A stretch of 37,031 nucleotides of DNA from Coprococcus sp. (lineage in GTDB: Bacteria; Bacillota_A; Clostridia; Lachnospirales; Lachnospiraceae): contig JAGANU010000014.1 of NCBI GenBank assembly GCA_017624085.1, positions 1 through 37,031 of the forward strand. The letters are read 5' to 3'. This document shows, piece after piece, positions 10,489 to 19,514 of this stretch; positions within the stretch are counted from its first letter, which is position 1, and every line of letters starts with the position of its first letter. The notes beneath the pieces are model-generated. The model was not told where the DNA came from. It ran no database searches and saw nothing but the letters and a program-made list of their open reading frames with translations. Position numbers and translations under genes: made by a program.

Positions 10489-10533
10489 ACATTTAGGATG
10501 GATTACCTTATTCAGATTCCCCACCCTAAATGT
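10489..10533 (-). other. Intercistronic hairpin between crt and hbd
   Basis: Arms at 10489-10501 (ACATTTAGGATGG) and 10521-10533 (CCACCCTAAATGT) pair over 13 positions, with one mismatch that becomes a G-U pair in the minus-strand transcript. The loop is 19 nt. No T-tract follows, so it is probably an mRNA processing, stability or partial attenuation element rather than a terminator. Confidence 0.7.
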
Positions 10534-10554
10534 TAATACCAAAAATATATAAAA

Positions 10555-11346
10555 CTATTTGTTCTGGAACGGAACAACCTTAAGCTTCTTTTCCTTATCC
10601 TTCTCAAGGAAGTTACCCATTCCTGCCTTCTGGTCTTCAGTCTCGAAGCAGTCACCAAAGAGCTTCTCCTCAATAACGATTGCCTGATCCATATCAACCT
10701 GTAATCCCTCGTTAATTGCCTTCTTACAGTTTCTTACTGCAATAGGTGCATTTGCAGCGATGCCGGCTGCCATCTTCTTTGCTGCCGGAAGGAGCTCTTC
10801 AAGTGGATATACGGCATTTACAAGACCTATTCTGTAAGCCTCATCAGCCTTAATGTTTCTGGCTGTATAGATAAGCTGCTTAGCCATACCGGCACCTACG
10901 AGACGGGCAAGTCTCTGTGTACCGCCAAAACCTGGTGTAATTCCAAGGCCTACCTCAGGCTGACCGAATACTGCATTCTCTGAGCAGATTCTGATATCAC
11001 AGCTCATTGATATCTCACAACCGCCACCAAGTGCAAACCCATTGATAGCAGCAATTACAGGGATTGGGAATATCTCGATTGCTCTGAATACATCGTTCCC
11101 CTTCTTTCCGAAGGCCTCTCCCTCTGCCTTTGTGAGAGTTGACATCTCACCGATATCGGCTCCGGCAACAAATGACTTCTCGCCGGCACCTGTAAGGATA
11201 AGACATCTTGTTGTCTCAAGGTCAACTGCCTTAAATGTAGCATCAAGCTCCTCGAGAACCTGACTGTTAAGAGCATTAAGAGCCTTTGGACGGTTGATAG
11301 TTATAATTCCTACATATCCTTCCTGTTCGTATGTAACAAACTCCAT
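10555..11346 (-). CDS. crt: Crotonase, short-chain enoyl-CoA hydratase
   Basis: Dehydrates 3-hydroxybutyryl-CoA to crotonyl-CoA. The 263-residue product shows the crotonase fold motifs: the oxyanion-hole segment FVAGADIGEM (about residues 59-68), NGFALGGGCE with catalytic Glu111, and GQPEVGLGITPGFGG with catalytic Glu131. The C-terminal helix region ends VPFQNK. Length is normal. It lies 55 bp after thl with its own AAGGAG site. Its position between thl and hbd supports crotonyl-CoA as substrate over longer-chain enoyl-CoA. Confidence 0.96.
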   Translation of the reverse strand: MEFVTYEQEGYVGIITINRPKALNALNSQVLEELDATFKAVDLETTRCLILTGAGEKSFVAGADIGEMSTLTKAEGEAFGKKGNDVFRAIEIFPIPVIAAINGFALGGGCEISMSCDIRICSENAVFGQPEVGLGITPGFGGTQRLARLVGAGMAKQLIYTARNIKADEAYRIGLVNAVYPLEELLPAAKKMAAGIAANAPIAVRNCKKAINEGLQVDMDQAIVIEEKLFGDCFETEDQKAGMGNFLEKDKEKKLKVVPFQNK

Positions 11347-11401
11347 GATAAATCTCCTTTATATTGTAATTAGTCTCGATTTAATACTATACAGATATGT
11401 A

Positions 11402-12586
11402 TTAGTCCTCAATCTTAACAACTGTAGAACATCCCATTCCACCACCGATACAGAGTGTAGCAAGACCTGTCTTAGCTCCCTTAGCCTGCATCTCATGAAG
11501 AAGTGTAACAAGGATACGACAGCCTGAAGCACCAACAGGATGTCCGAGAGCGATTGCTCCACCATTTGGATTGAGCTGCTTTTCTACATCAATTCCAAGG
11601 TCCTTACCTACTGCAACTGACTGTGCAGCAAATGCCTCATTTGCCTCGATGATATCAAAGTCTTCAATCTTAAGACCTGTCTTAGCCATAACCTTCTTTG
11701 TTGAAGCAACAGGTCCGATACCCATGATTGAAGGATCAACTCCACCAAGAGCTCCTGCTACCCAAGTAGCCATAGGCTTTACGCCAAGCTCCTTAGCCTT
11801 CTCCTCGCTCATAACAACGATAGCTGCTGCACCATCGTTGATACCTGAAGCGTTACCAGCTGTAACAAATCCATCAGGGTTTATTGTTCTAAGTCTGGAA
11901 AGTGTCTCAACAGTTGTGCCAGGTCTTGGTCCCTCGTCCTTCTTGAACTCAACCATTTCCTTCTTCTTCTTTACCATAACCGGTACGATCTCTGCGTCAA
12001 ATGCGCCTGCCTCCTGAGCTGCTACTGCCTTCTGCTGGCTGTTTGCTGCAAACTCATCAAGCTCCTCACGTGTAAGACCCCACTGCTCACAGATGTTGTC
12101 AGCTGTCTTAATCATGTGATAGTTGTTGAATGCATCCCAAAGAGCATCATTAACCATTGTATCAACGAGTGTACCATTGTTCATTCTGTAACCAAAACGT
12201 CCCTGCATCATAGCGTATGGTGCCATAGACATATTCTCCATACCACCTGCAACAACAATGTCAGCATCTCCTGCCTCAATCATCTGTGCAGCCATATTTA
12301 CACAGTTAAGACCTGAACCACAGACAACGTTAACTGTAACAGCAGTTGTCTCGATTGGAAGTCCTGCCTTAATTGAAGCCTGACGTGCTACATTCTGTCC
12401 AAGACCAGCCTGGATAACACATCCCATATATACGTGGTCTACCTGATCTGCAGGAACTCCTGCTCTCTTGATAGCCTCCTTGATAACGATTGCGCCAAGC
12501 TCTGGTGCTGGTGTTGTGCTGAGTGAACCACCCATTGTTCCGATAGCTGTACGACATGCGCCTGCTAAAACAATCTTCTTTGCCAT
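11402..12586 (-). CDS. thl: Acetyl-CoA acetyltransferase (thiolase)
   Basis: Condenses two acetyl-CoA to acetoacetyl-CoA, the entry step of butyrate synthesis. The 394-residue product has the acyl-accepting cysteine in NVVCGSGL (Cys89), NEAFAAQ near residue 317, the catalytic histidine in ALGHPVGASG (His349) and the second cysteine in LCIGGGMG (Cys379). It is the first cistron of the operon, with GGAGG upstream of the ATG and a sigma-A promoter about 65 bp upstream. Confidence 0.97.
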   Translation of the reverse strand: MAKKIVLAGACRTAIGTMGGSLSTTPAPELGAIVIKEAIKRAGVPADQVDHVYMGCVIQAGLGQNVARQASIKAGLPIETTAVTVNVVCGSGLNCVNMAAQMIEAGDADIVVAGGMENMSMAPYAMMQGRFGYRMNNGTLVDTMVNDALWDAFNNYHMIKTADNICEQWGLTREELDEFAANSQQKAVAAQEAGAFDAEIVPVMVKKKKEMVEFKKDEGPRPGTTVETLSRLRTINPDGFVTAGNASGINDGAAAIVVMSEEKAKELGVKPMATWVAGALGGVDPSIMGIGPVASTKKVMAKTGLKIEDFDIIEANEAFAAQSVAVGKDLGIDVEKQLNPNGGAIALGHPVGASGCRILVTLLHEMQAKGAKTGLATLCIGGGMGCSTVVKIED

Positions 12587-12648
12587 TTTTCAAATCCTCC
12601 ATTAATATTTATTTTAGTGTGACATAAGACTACACACAATCTGTCGTA

Positions 12649-12677
12649 ATTTTATCACAAAAGGAACATACACGCAA
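12649..12677 (-). promoter_or_regulatory. Promoter of the thl-crt-hbd-bcd-etfB-etfA operon
   Basis: On the minus strand, TTGCGT (12672-12677) and TAAAAT (12649-12654) are spaced by 17 bp. A TGA immediately before the -10 makes it an extended -10 promoter. It lies between the ygiQ stop and the thl start, so the butyrate operon need not depend on read-through. Confidence 0.65.
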
Positions 12678-12716
12678 CTAAAAAGAATATGCATACAACA
12701 TACATAATATGTAAAA

Positions 12717-14693
12717 TTAGCGTTTGCTTTTACTATTTCTGTTCTTTTTTTGTGTGCGGTTTTTCTTTTTTGTGCTATTTATAGTATTCCTTTTATTATT
12801 ATCAACAATATTCGTTGTTTTTTCTATATTATTCTTTTTATTTCCGGCTCCACTGTTAAGGCCTCTGATTTTCTTAAAATCCCCTTTTTTTGCCATTTTT
12901 CTTGGCTTAATCAGACAATTTTTGTCAAAACCGATCAGATCTGTTCTTCCTTCCTTGATAAGAGCCTCCTTGACAAGCTCATAGTTTTCCGGTTTTTTGT
13001 ACATCATAAGAGCCTTCTGCATTGCTTTTTCATGGGGACTTCTTGGAACGTAAACCTTTTTCATCGTGCGAGGGTCTACACCTGTATAATACATGCATGT
13101 AGAGATTGTTGAAGGCGTTGGATAAAAATCCTGAACCTGCTCCGGCATATACCCGATATCTCTGACGTACTCGGCAAGCATTATAGCGTCCTTTAAGGTT
13201 GAGCCCGGATGAGATGACATCAGGTATGGAACTACATATTGTTCCTTTCCTGTTTTTTTATTTACCCTTTGATATCTCTCAATAAATCTTCTATACACAG
13301 AATGATCCGGCTTGCCCATAAGATTAAGAACATTGTCTGATACATGCTCGGGAGCAACTCTAAGCTGACCACTTATGTGATCACTGCATAGCTGAATAAG
13401 AAAATCATCCTTCTTATCTGCCATAAGATAATCGAACCGAATACCTGATCGGATAAAAACCTTTTTAACTCCGGGGATTTCCTTTAGCTTTCTTAGCAAA
13501 TCCATATAATCACTGTGGTCTACAATAAGATTATCACAAGGCTTTGGAAACAGACATTGCTTATCTCTGCAAACTCCATATTTCTCCTGCTTTTTGCAGG
13601 ATTTGTGCCTAAAGTTTGCGGTAGGACCTCCCACATCATGTATATAGCCCTTAAAATCCTTATTATGAGTCATGCATTCAGCTTCCTTCAATATAGATTC
13701 ATGACTTCGTGTTTGAACGATCCTTCCCTGGTGAAAGGTCAATGCGCAAAAGCTGCATCCGCCAAAGCAGCCTCTGTTGCTTGTAATACTGAAACGGATT
13801 TCATCTATAGCAGGCACGCCGCCCTTCTCCTTGTACATAGGATGATAACTGTTCATGTAAGGAAGATCATATATATCATCCATCTCCGATGTACTTAAAG
13901 GATATGAAGGAGGATTTTGAACAACAAAACCTCTGTTGCCATAGTCCTCAATTAAGGTTTTAGCTGTGTATGGATCAGTATTCTGATACTGTGTATAAAA
14001 GCTTTTTGCATAAACAAGCTTATCTGTATTAAGCTCCTCGAAGCTTGGAAGAAGAATCTTATTATCAATACCGGATATATCCTTTGTCTTATAGCAGGTT
14101 CCCCGGATAAAGGTAATATCCTTAACGGCAATACCGCTGTCTAAGGCTTCTGCTATCTCGATAATACTCTTCTCGCCCATCCCATAGGAAATAATGTCTG
14201 CGGCAGAATCTAAAAGTATGGAACGCTTCAGCTTATCTGACCAGTAATCATAGTGGGCAAGTCTCCTTAAACTGGCTTCTATACCACCTATAATTATTGG
14301 AACATCCTTGTAGGTTCTCCGAATCAGATTACAATATACTGTGACAGCATAATCAGGTCTTAGACCCATCACGCCACCCGGAGAATATGAATCACTATGT
14401 CTACGTTTCTTTGAAACAGTATAGTGATTTACCATGGAATCCATATTTCCACTGCTAACTAAAAATCCAAGTCTTGGCCTGCCATATATATCGATGCTTT
14501 TATCATCCTTCCAGTCGGGTTGGGATATTATACACACCTTATAGCCATATCCTTCAAGAAGCCTGCTTATTATTGCAGGACCAAAGGAAGAATGATCAAC
14601 ATAGGCGTCCCCTATTATATACACAAAATCAGCCTGTTCCCAGCCTCTTTCATCCATATCCTTTTTACATATTGGTAAGAAATTTTGTGTCAT
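12717..14693 (-). CDS. ygiQ: YgiQ-family (UPF0313) radical SAM protein
   Basis: A radical SAM protein whose substrate is unknown for the family. The 658-residue product has the N-terminal UPF0313 region ([11 protein letters not shown]), [18 protein letters not shown], and the 4Fe-4S cluster motif CFGGCSFC (cysteines about 309, 313 and 316). It also has the C-terminal family block with [17 protein letters not shown]. The last about 60 residues are a Lys/Asn/Arg-rich low-complexity tail. The ATG at 14693 is preferred because GAGG lies 6 bp upstream; a TTG at 14705 would sit inside that site. The spacer to mreB is only 32 bp, suggesting co-transcription. Confidence 0.92.
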   Translation of the reverse strand: MTQNFLPICKKDMDERGWEQADFVYIIGDAYVDHSSFGPAIISRLLEGYGYKVCIISQPDWKDDKSIDIYGRPRLGFLVSSGNMDSMVNHYTVSKKRRHSDSYSPGGVMGLRPDYAVTVYCNLIRRTYKDVPIIIGGIEASLRRLAHYDYWSDKLKRSILLDSAADIISYGMGEKSIIEIAEALDSGIAVKDITFIRGTCYKTKDISGIDNKILLPSFEELNTDKLVYAKSFYTQYQNTDPYTAKTLIEDYGNRGFVVQNPPSYPLSTSEMDDIYDLPYMNSYHPMYKEKGGVPAIDEIRFSITSNRGCFGGCSFCALTFHQGRIVQTRSHESILKEAECMTHNKDFKGYIHDVGGPTANFRHKSCKKQEKYGVCRDKQCLFPKPCDNLIVDHSDYMDLLRKLKEIPGVKKVFIRSGIRFDYLMADKKDDFLIQLCSDHISGQLRVAPEHVSDNVLNLMGKPDHSVYRRFIERYQRVNKKTGKEQYVVPYLMSSHPGSTLKDAIMLAEYVRDIGYMPEQVQDFYPTPSTISTCMYYTGVDPRTMKKVYVPRSPHEKAMQKALMMYKKPENYELVKEALIKEGRTDLIGFDKNCLIKPRKMAKKGDFKKIRGLNSGAGNKKNNIEKTTNIVDNNKRNTINSTKKKNRTQKKNRNSKSKR

Positions 14694-14725
14694 AATATAC
14701 CTCAATCAGAGCAAATGCCTCACTA

Positions 14726-15718
14726 CTATTCTTCTTTTTTGTCAGCCAGATTAACTGACATTCCTGCGCCAAGAGCAACAGCCTCAAGCGCCTTTTCAGA
14801 TACATAGGCCTCTATTCCTGTTTTCTCTTTTATTAGGGCGTCCATACCATATATTAAGCTTCCCCCACCTGTAAGCACAATACCGGATACAGCAATATCT
14901 GACACAAGCTCAGGTGGTGCTATCTCAAGTACATTATGAATAGCAGCCAAAATATGATTTGTTGTCTCTTCAAATGCAACAACAGTCTCATTTGCTGTTA
15001 TTGTCACAGCTTTAGGCAGCCCTTTAATCAGATCTCTTCCTTTTATTACATACTCAATATCATCTTTTCTTGGCATAACAGAGCCAATTTCAATCTTTGC
15101 AGTTTCTGCAGTCTGCTCGCCAATCAACAGATTATATTTTCTTCTAACATATTTAATCAGTGAACTGTTGAAATCATCCCCGGCATATTTAATTGAGCTG
15201 CTTTCTACCGCACCTCCAAGTGAAATCACGGCGATATCTGTCGTACCACCGCCTATGTCAACTACCATATTTCCTTTTGCTTCAGATATATCAACATTTG
15301 CACCTACAGCAGCAGCAAGAGGCTCCTCCATAACATACACAGTCTTTGCACCTGTTTTATACACAGCCTCTTCCACAGCACGCCTTTGAACCTCAGTTAC
15401 ACCGCTAGGTACACATACACATATTCTTGGTCTTCCTACACCGGATCTTTTTTCCATAGCGCTTCTAATATAAGCCTTTAACATAATTTCTGTTATGGTG
15501 TAATCCGAAATAACGCCCTTATTTAAAGGACGTACTACCTCGATATTTTCCGGGGTTTTACCGAGCATCTTTTTTGCCTTAGTGCCAACTGCAATTATTC
15601 TTTTTGATGGCAACTCATAGGCAACAACCGATGGTTGGTTTACAACAACTCCTTTTCCTTTTACACTAATAAGCACATTTGATGTACCCAAATCTACTCC
15701 AATATCAGTTGAAAGCAT
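14726..15718 (-). CDS. mreB: MreB/Mbl-type bacterial actin
   Basis: An actin-like ATPase that guides cell-wall synthesis in rod-shaped cells. The 330-residue product has the phosphate-1 loop GVDLGTSN (residues 7-14) and the phosphate-2 loop VDIGGGTTDIAV (about 153-164). It also has the MEEPLAAAVGA segment and the adenosine motif VLTGGGSLIYGMD. Length matches MreB. No mreC or mreD follows, so it may be Mbl or another paralogue rather than the main MreB. The ATG has TTAGGAG upstream. It begins 52 bp after a strong hairpin that ends the coiled-coil operon, and I see no clear promoter in between. Confidence 0.92.
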   Translation of the reverse strand: MLSTDIGVDLGTSNVLISVKGKGVVVNQPSVVAYELPSKRIIAVGTKAKKMLGKTPENIEVVRPLNKGVISDYTITEIMLKAYIRSAMEKRSGVGRPRICVCVPSGVTEVQRRAVEEAVYKTGAKTVYVMEEPLAAAVGANVDISEAKGNMVVDIGGGTTDIAVISLGGAVESSSIKYAGDDFNSSLIKYVRRKYNLLIGEQTAETAKIEIGSVMPRKDDIEYVIKGRDLIKGLPKAVTITANETVVAFEETTNHILAAIHNVLEIAPPELVSDIAVSGIVLTGGGSLIYGMDALIKEKTGIEAYVSEKALEAVALGAGMSVNLADKKEE

Positions 15719-15764
15719 ACAAATCTCCTAAAGTATGGCTCATCGCCGTTTTTTTAAATTGCAG

Positions 15765-15820
15765 GCATAAAAATACCAGTGCTATAACAAAATCATTATA
15801 AGCACTGGTATTTTATTTTT
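15765..15820 (-). terminator. Terminator after the coiled-coil/AAA-like operon
   Basis: AAAATACCAGTGCT (15770-15783) and AGCACTGGTATTTT (15801-15814) form a perfect 14-pair stem with a 17-nt AT-rich loop. The minus strand continues with TTTTTATG. The symmetric A and T tracts could allow it to work in both directions. Confidence 0.85.
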
Positions 15821-15855
15821 CAACATAATTCTAAGTCCATAAAATCATGTAAGGA

Positions 15856-18800
15856 TTATTTAATTTCTTTCTTGAGAACCTTTTTATCGATAGGGTCTCT
15901 TGTCTCAGCAAGCTTCATAGCCTCATCCATTGCTGTGAGAAGTCTGTCTATATTACCTGACTCAATAGTCATAAGAACATTCTTTATAGCAGCATCTGTA
16001 CCGCTTTCAAGCTTAAAGCCCTTTTCTTCAAAGTAATGCTCAGCAATATCAACCATGCCTGCCTCTGTAATCTGGTCAAAGTATACTCTGTTGTTAAAGG
16101 TCTTTGCCTGCGCCATATTCTGTGCAAGCATATTGCTAAGTGCAACCTTCTCTCCTGTAAGAATAATCTTAATGTCATTCTTCTCAGGCGAGCACATATC
16201 AACCATCTCTTTAAAACGCTCCGGAGTAATAAGTCCTGCGCTCTCAATAATAAGGCATCCGCCCTTAAGCTTTGCTACAGCACCTGCCAGCTTACCGCTA
16301 TTTATTACCTTCGCTTTAACCTTTGCCTTGGCCTGTGACTTTACAATACCCATATCATAGTAGAATTTAGCAAAATCCTCACCAACAGTTGTAAGTCCAA
16401 ATCCATGTAAACCAAGGATAACTATGTTCTTTGATCTCTTAGGATCAACCTTGAGAGTCTGAAGTACATTTACTATCTGTGCACCTGCAGGCTCAATACT
16501 GAGGTACTTAAACAGATACTTTGCCTTATCAGGAAGCGACTTACGTCTTGCAGCTACAGCTTCACTAACTGATGCTGCCATAGTAGCTTCTTCATCCTGG
16601 GAAATAACCTTTGAAGCCTCTTCAATCTTTCCGGCCTTGAGGAGTTCTTCCTGCTTCTTGTATTCTTCTTCTCTCTTTATAGCTTTTTCAAGAACCTTAG
16701 TCGCAGCAGTTGCCTTGCTTCTAATATCATCAAGTTGCTTCTTTAAATCAGCCTCGGTCTTCTCGATGGACGCCAGATCGCTCTTCTTCTTTGCTTCAGC
16801 CTCAGCCTTTGCCTGCTTGGCTGCTTCTTTTCTAGCAACAACACGTTCAGCCTGCTCTGTCTTAAGTTCAGATATCTTAGATAATAAATCATTTTCCTTC
16901 TTCTTGGCATCATCAAGAAGCTTCTTGGCATCAGACTTAGCCTTCGCCTTCATATCAGCTGCATCCTTTTCTGCCTTCATTGCAGCTGTCTTAACCTTAT
17001 CAAGCTCTGTAGATTCAGCCTCTGCGTACCTTTCATCCTCAGATGCAAGATATGCCTCATGATTCTCCTGTCTTGCCTTGCTAGCTGCATTTACCTTATC
17101 AGTTTCTTCCTTGGCATGGGATTCAGCATTCTTGATTTCAACATCCTCAGCTATCTTCGCTTCTTCTACAATCTGTTCAGCTTCCTCTGCAGCAGCTTCA
17201 GCCTTTGAAAGGAGATCCTCAGCTTCAACTCTTGACTTCTTAGCCAGGTTAAGTGCTTCAAGAGCTTCCGCCTTTGCTGACTTAAATGAGTTGTTCTCTT
17301 TTTCAGCTGCAGTTACTTCGCCTGCAACATTCCTGTTTTCTTCCTCTGCAGTCTTTATGTCAGAATCCAGCTTTGCAATATTTGATTCACTATCAGAAAT
17401 CTTCTTTAGTACATCTTCCTTTGCCTTCTTGGCAGCTTCAAGAACCTTTAATGCCTCTGCCTCTGCATTCTCAGCTTTCTTAAGCTCTTCCTTCTGAATT
17501 GCAAGCTTTGTATTTGCATCATTTCTGCTGTTCTTTGTATCCTTGACCTTTTTATCTGATTCAGAAAGCTTTTTCTTGAGCTCATCAAGATTCTTCTGTG
17601 ACTGTTGCTCAAGCTCTGTTGTGTTTTTCAGATTTGCATCTGCCTCAGACTCAGCCTTCTTTGAATCACTGAAGATTGTTCCTGCCTTTGCTTTATCAGC
17701 CTCTGCATCCTTAGAAAGCTTAGTAGCCTTTGCTTCCTCGTCGGAACGTTTTTTCTTTGCTGCATCTATGGCCTTATTCTTAGCATTCTCAATTTCGGCA
17801 AGCTTCTTCTTGTCCTCATCACACGCCTTATTGTACTCGGCAATGCTCTTTTCTACGTTTGCCTTCTTTGTTTCAGAAAGAGCCTTTATTGCCTTATCAG
17901 CAGCAACCTGTGCATCAGAAATCACCTTATCCTTGTATGCTTCAGGATTGCTCTCCTTAAGAATCTTGTCTGACTCAGCTTTTGCCTTATCGTTTGATTC
18001 AGCTATCTCCTTCTTTATTTTAGAAACTGCAGCCTCCAGCTCCTTTTCTTCGCGCTCAAGCAGCTCGGAGTCACTCTTCTTTTTAGCCTCTGCCTCCTGA
18101 GCAAGCTTAGCATCATAGCTATCCTTCTTTGCCTTGAGCTCTTCAAGCTGTTTTGTAAGCTCCTTCTCAGTAGCTTCACACTCTTCAATTGTTTTCTTTG
18201 ATGTTTCAGCATGCTTTCTGGCTTCACTTGCATTCTTCGCTGCTTCATCTATTGAACGCTGCTTCCTAGCCTCAGCCTCAGCCTTTGCCTTTTCTTCAGC
18301 AGCCTTCTTTCTGGCCTCCTCGGCTTCCTTACGCTTCTTTTCTTCCTCTGCCTTTCTCTTAGCTTCTTCCTCAGCCTTCTTCTTGGCCTCTTCCTCAGCC
18401 TTCTTCTTAGCTTCCTCTTCAGCTTTCTTTTTAGCTTCCTCTTCAGCCTTCTTCTTGGCAATTTCCTCCGGGCTTTCCTCATCAATATTTGAAAGGTTCT
18501 TTATACCTGCGCCGAGGAAATCATCATCTTCTTCATCATCAAAGTCGTATAATGAATCTTTGTTGTTTCCTTTATTATCTCTATCCGGTAATATGCTAAA
18601 CAAATCTCCGTTGGCATCGCTACCCTTTTTTGGTGACTCAACCTTCTTAACCTTAGCATCCTTATCGGTTACCCACAAAAGTGACTCATCCTCTGTTGCT
18701 TCTGCTTCATCATCTGTCAGGATAATATTACTTCCTCCCTTAGACTTAACAGAACCGAACATATCCTCTTGCTTACTAAAGTCAGGCTTCGGCTCGCTCT

Positions 18801-19449
18801 TTTTAACAGACTCAGCTTTTGCGCTGTCAGCTTTCTTAGCTCCAAGGCCTCTGCCGAGACCACCCTCAGGCTTTGCTCCAAGACCACCGCCGAGGCCACC
18901 CTCAGGCTTTGCTCCAAGACCGCCGCCAAGACCGCCCTCAGGCTTTGCTCCAAGACCACCACCGAGGCCGCCCTCAGGCTTTGCTCCAAGACCACCGCCA
19001 AGACCACCCTCAGGCTTTGCTCCAAGACCACCGCCCTTCTTAGCTCCAAGACCGCCGTCACTTACATTGTCGGCAATACCGCCAAGATTAAGACTAAGCT
19101 TTGGTGCCTGTGTCTTTTCTTCTTTATTCTCTTTCTTTTCAGCAGTATCTTTGACCTCCTGCTGCGCATCATCCTTATTGTCCTCTTCGGCTTTTTCCGG
19201 CTTATCTTCATGAATTATGCCAAGAGCTTCTTCCCTTTTACGACGCTTTTTGGCCTCTATTCGTTCAAGCTCCTCCTTGGACAAAATCTTATGCTGGCTT
19301 TTGTTCCCTTCAGATTCCTTTTTCTTGCCGCCACTCTTTAAGAGTTCTTCCTCAGCCTGTCTTTTCTTTTTGGCAGCTTCGGCAGCTCTTTCTTTTTCAA
19401 GCTGAGCTTTAATCGCAGCAATCATAGCTTCTGTCTGATCTACAGCCAA
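15856..19449 (-). CDS. Giant Lys/Glu-rich coiled-coil protein with a C-terminal degenerate AAA+ (CbbX/SpoVK-like) domain
   Basis: The 1197-residue protein is not recognised as a whole. Residues 1-140 are charged and low in complexity. Residues about 143-203 are five near-identical 12-residue Gly-rich repeats (GLGAKPEGGLGG type). Residues about 325-960 are Lys/Glu/Ala coiled coil, opening with 8-residue KKKAEEEA repeats. From about 970 to the end is a folded domain: VILGLHGFGLTTVG at the Walker A position (1011-1024), GGCLIIESAGLI at Walker B (1063-1074), then DIKIILTGEK at the sensor position, in the order seen in CbbX/SpoVK ATPases. The Walker A lysine is Leu1019 and the DE pair is Glu-Ser, so ATP hydrolysis is unlikely. 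The TTG start at 19449 is supported by AAAGGAGG 8 bp upstream. No signal peptide is seen. Last cistron of its operon. Confidence 0.85.
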   Translation of the reverse strand: MAVDQTEAMIAAIKAQLEKERAAEAAKKKRQAEEELLKSGGKKKESEGNKSQHKILSKEELERIEAKKRRKREEALGIIHEDKPEKAEEDNKDDAQQEVKDTAEKKENKEEKTQAPKLSLNLGGIADNVSDGGLGAKKGGGLGAKPEGGLGGGLGAKPEGGLGGGLGAKPEGGLGGGLGAKPEGGLGGGLGAKPEGGLGRGLGAKKADSAKAESVKKSEPKPDFSKQEDMFGSVKSKGGSNIILTDDEAEATEDESLLWVTDKDAKVKKVESPKKGSDANGDLFSILPDRDNKGNNKDSLYDFDDEEDDDFLGAGIKNLSNIDEESPEEIAKKKAEEEAKKKAEEEAKKKAEEEAKKKAEEEAKRKAEEEKKRKEAEEARKKAAEEKAKAEAEARKQRSIDEAAKNASEARKHAETSKKTIEECEATEKELTKQLEELKAKKDSYDAKLAQEAEAKKKSDSELLEREEKELEAAVSKIKKEIAESNDKAKAESDKILKESNPEAYKDKVISDAQVAADKAIKALSETKKANVEKSIAEYNKACDEDKKKLAEIENAKNKAIDAAKKKRSDEEAKATKLSKDAEADKAKAGTIFSDSKKAESEADANLKNTTELEQQSQKNLDELKKKLSESDKKVKDTKNSRNDANTKLAIQKEELKKAENAEAEALKVLEAAKKAKEDVLKKISDSESNIAKLDSDIKTAEEENRNVAGEVTAAEKENNSFKSAKAEALEALNLAKKSRVEAEDLLSKAEAAAEEAEQIVEEAKIAEDVEIKNAESHAKEETDKVNAASKARQENHEAYLASEDERYAEAESTELDKVKTAAMKAEKDAADMKAKAKSDAKKLLDDAKKKENDLLSKISELKTEQAERVVARKEAAKQAKAEAEAKKKSDLASIEKTEADLKKQLDDIRSKATAATKVLEKAIKREEEYKKQEELLKAGKIEEASKVISQDEEATMAASVSEAVAARRKSLPDKAKYLFKYLSIEPAGAQIVNVLQTLKVDPKRSKNIVILGLHGFGLTTVGEDFAKFYYDMGIVKSQAKAKVKAKVINSGKLAGAVAKLKGGCLIIESAGLITPERFKEMVDMCSPEKNDIKIILTGEKVALSNMLAQNMAQAKTFNNRVYFDQITEAGMVDIAEHYFEEKGFKLESGTDAAIKNVLMTIESGNIDRLLTAMDEAMKLAETRDPIDKKVLKKEIK
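18340..18470 (-). repeat. Tandem 24-bp coding repeats (KKKAEEEA helix)
   Basis: About five 24-bp units encode successive KKKAEEEA octads within the coiled-coil gene. Alternating blocks of positive and negative charge favour a single charged alpha-helix like that of TolA. Unit boundaries are approximate because the array decays at both ends. Confidence 0.8.
18842..19021 (-). repeat. Five tandem 36-bp coding repeats (Gly-rich, GLGAKPEG units)
   Basis: Five contiguous 36-bp units, beginning at 18842, 18878, 18914, 18950 and 18986 on the plus strand, encode 12-residue GLGAKPEGGLGG-type repeats. Differences are mostly synonymous third-position changes. A partial sixth unit follows from 19022. The array is prone to copy-number change by slippage or recombination. 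Confidence 0.9.
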
Positions 19450-19514
19450 TACCCTCGCCTCCTTTACGTATGATCAAATAAAAAGCAATACCATATATAT
19501 TATGCTAATTTATT

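Noticed and set aside
12660..12716. Terminator for ygiQ
   Set aside because: Only short AT-rich palindromes are present; no stable stem with a T run was found.
12717..12900. Plus-strand hydrophobic open frame at the ygiQ 3' end
   Set aside because: It is the antisense of a Lys/Asn-rich tail, giving Phe/Leu/Ile runs; no ribosome site.
18842..19021. CRISPR-like 36-bp repeats
   Set aside because: The repeats are head-to-tail without spacers, in frame, and encode a regular Gly-rich peptide with silent differences.
18134..19213. Long plus-strand open frame opposite the coiled-coil gene
   Set aside because: It is the antisense of low-complexity Lys/Glu/Ala and Gly/Pro-type codons, which lack stops in reverse; no ribosome site or family features.
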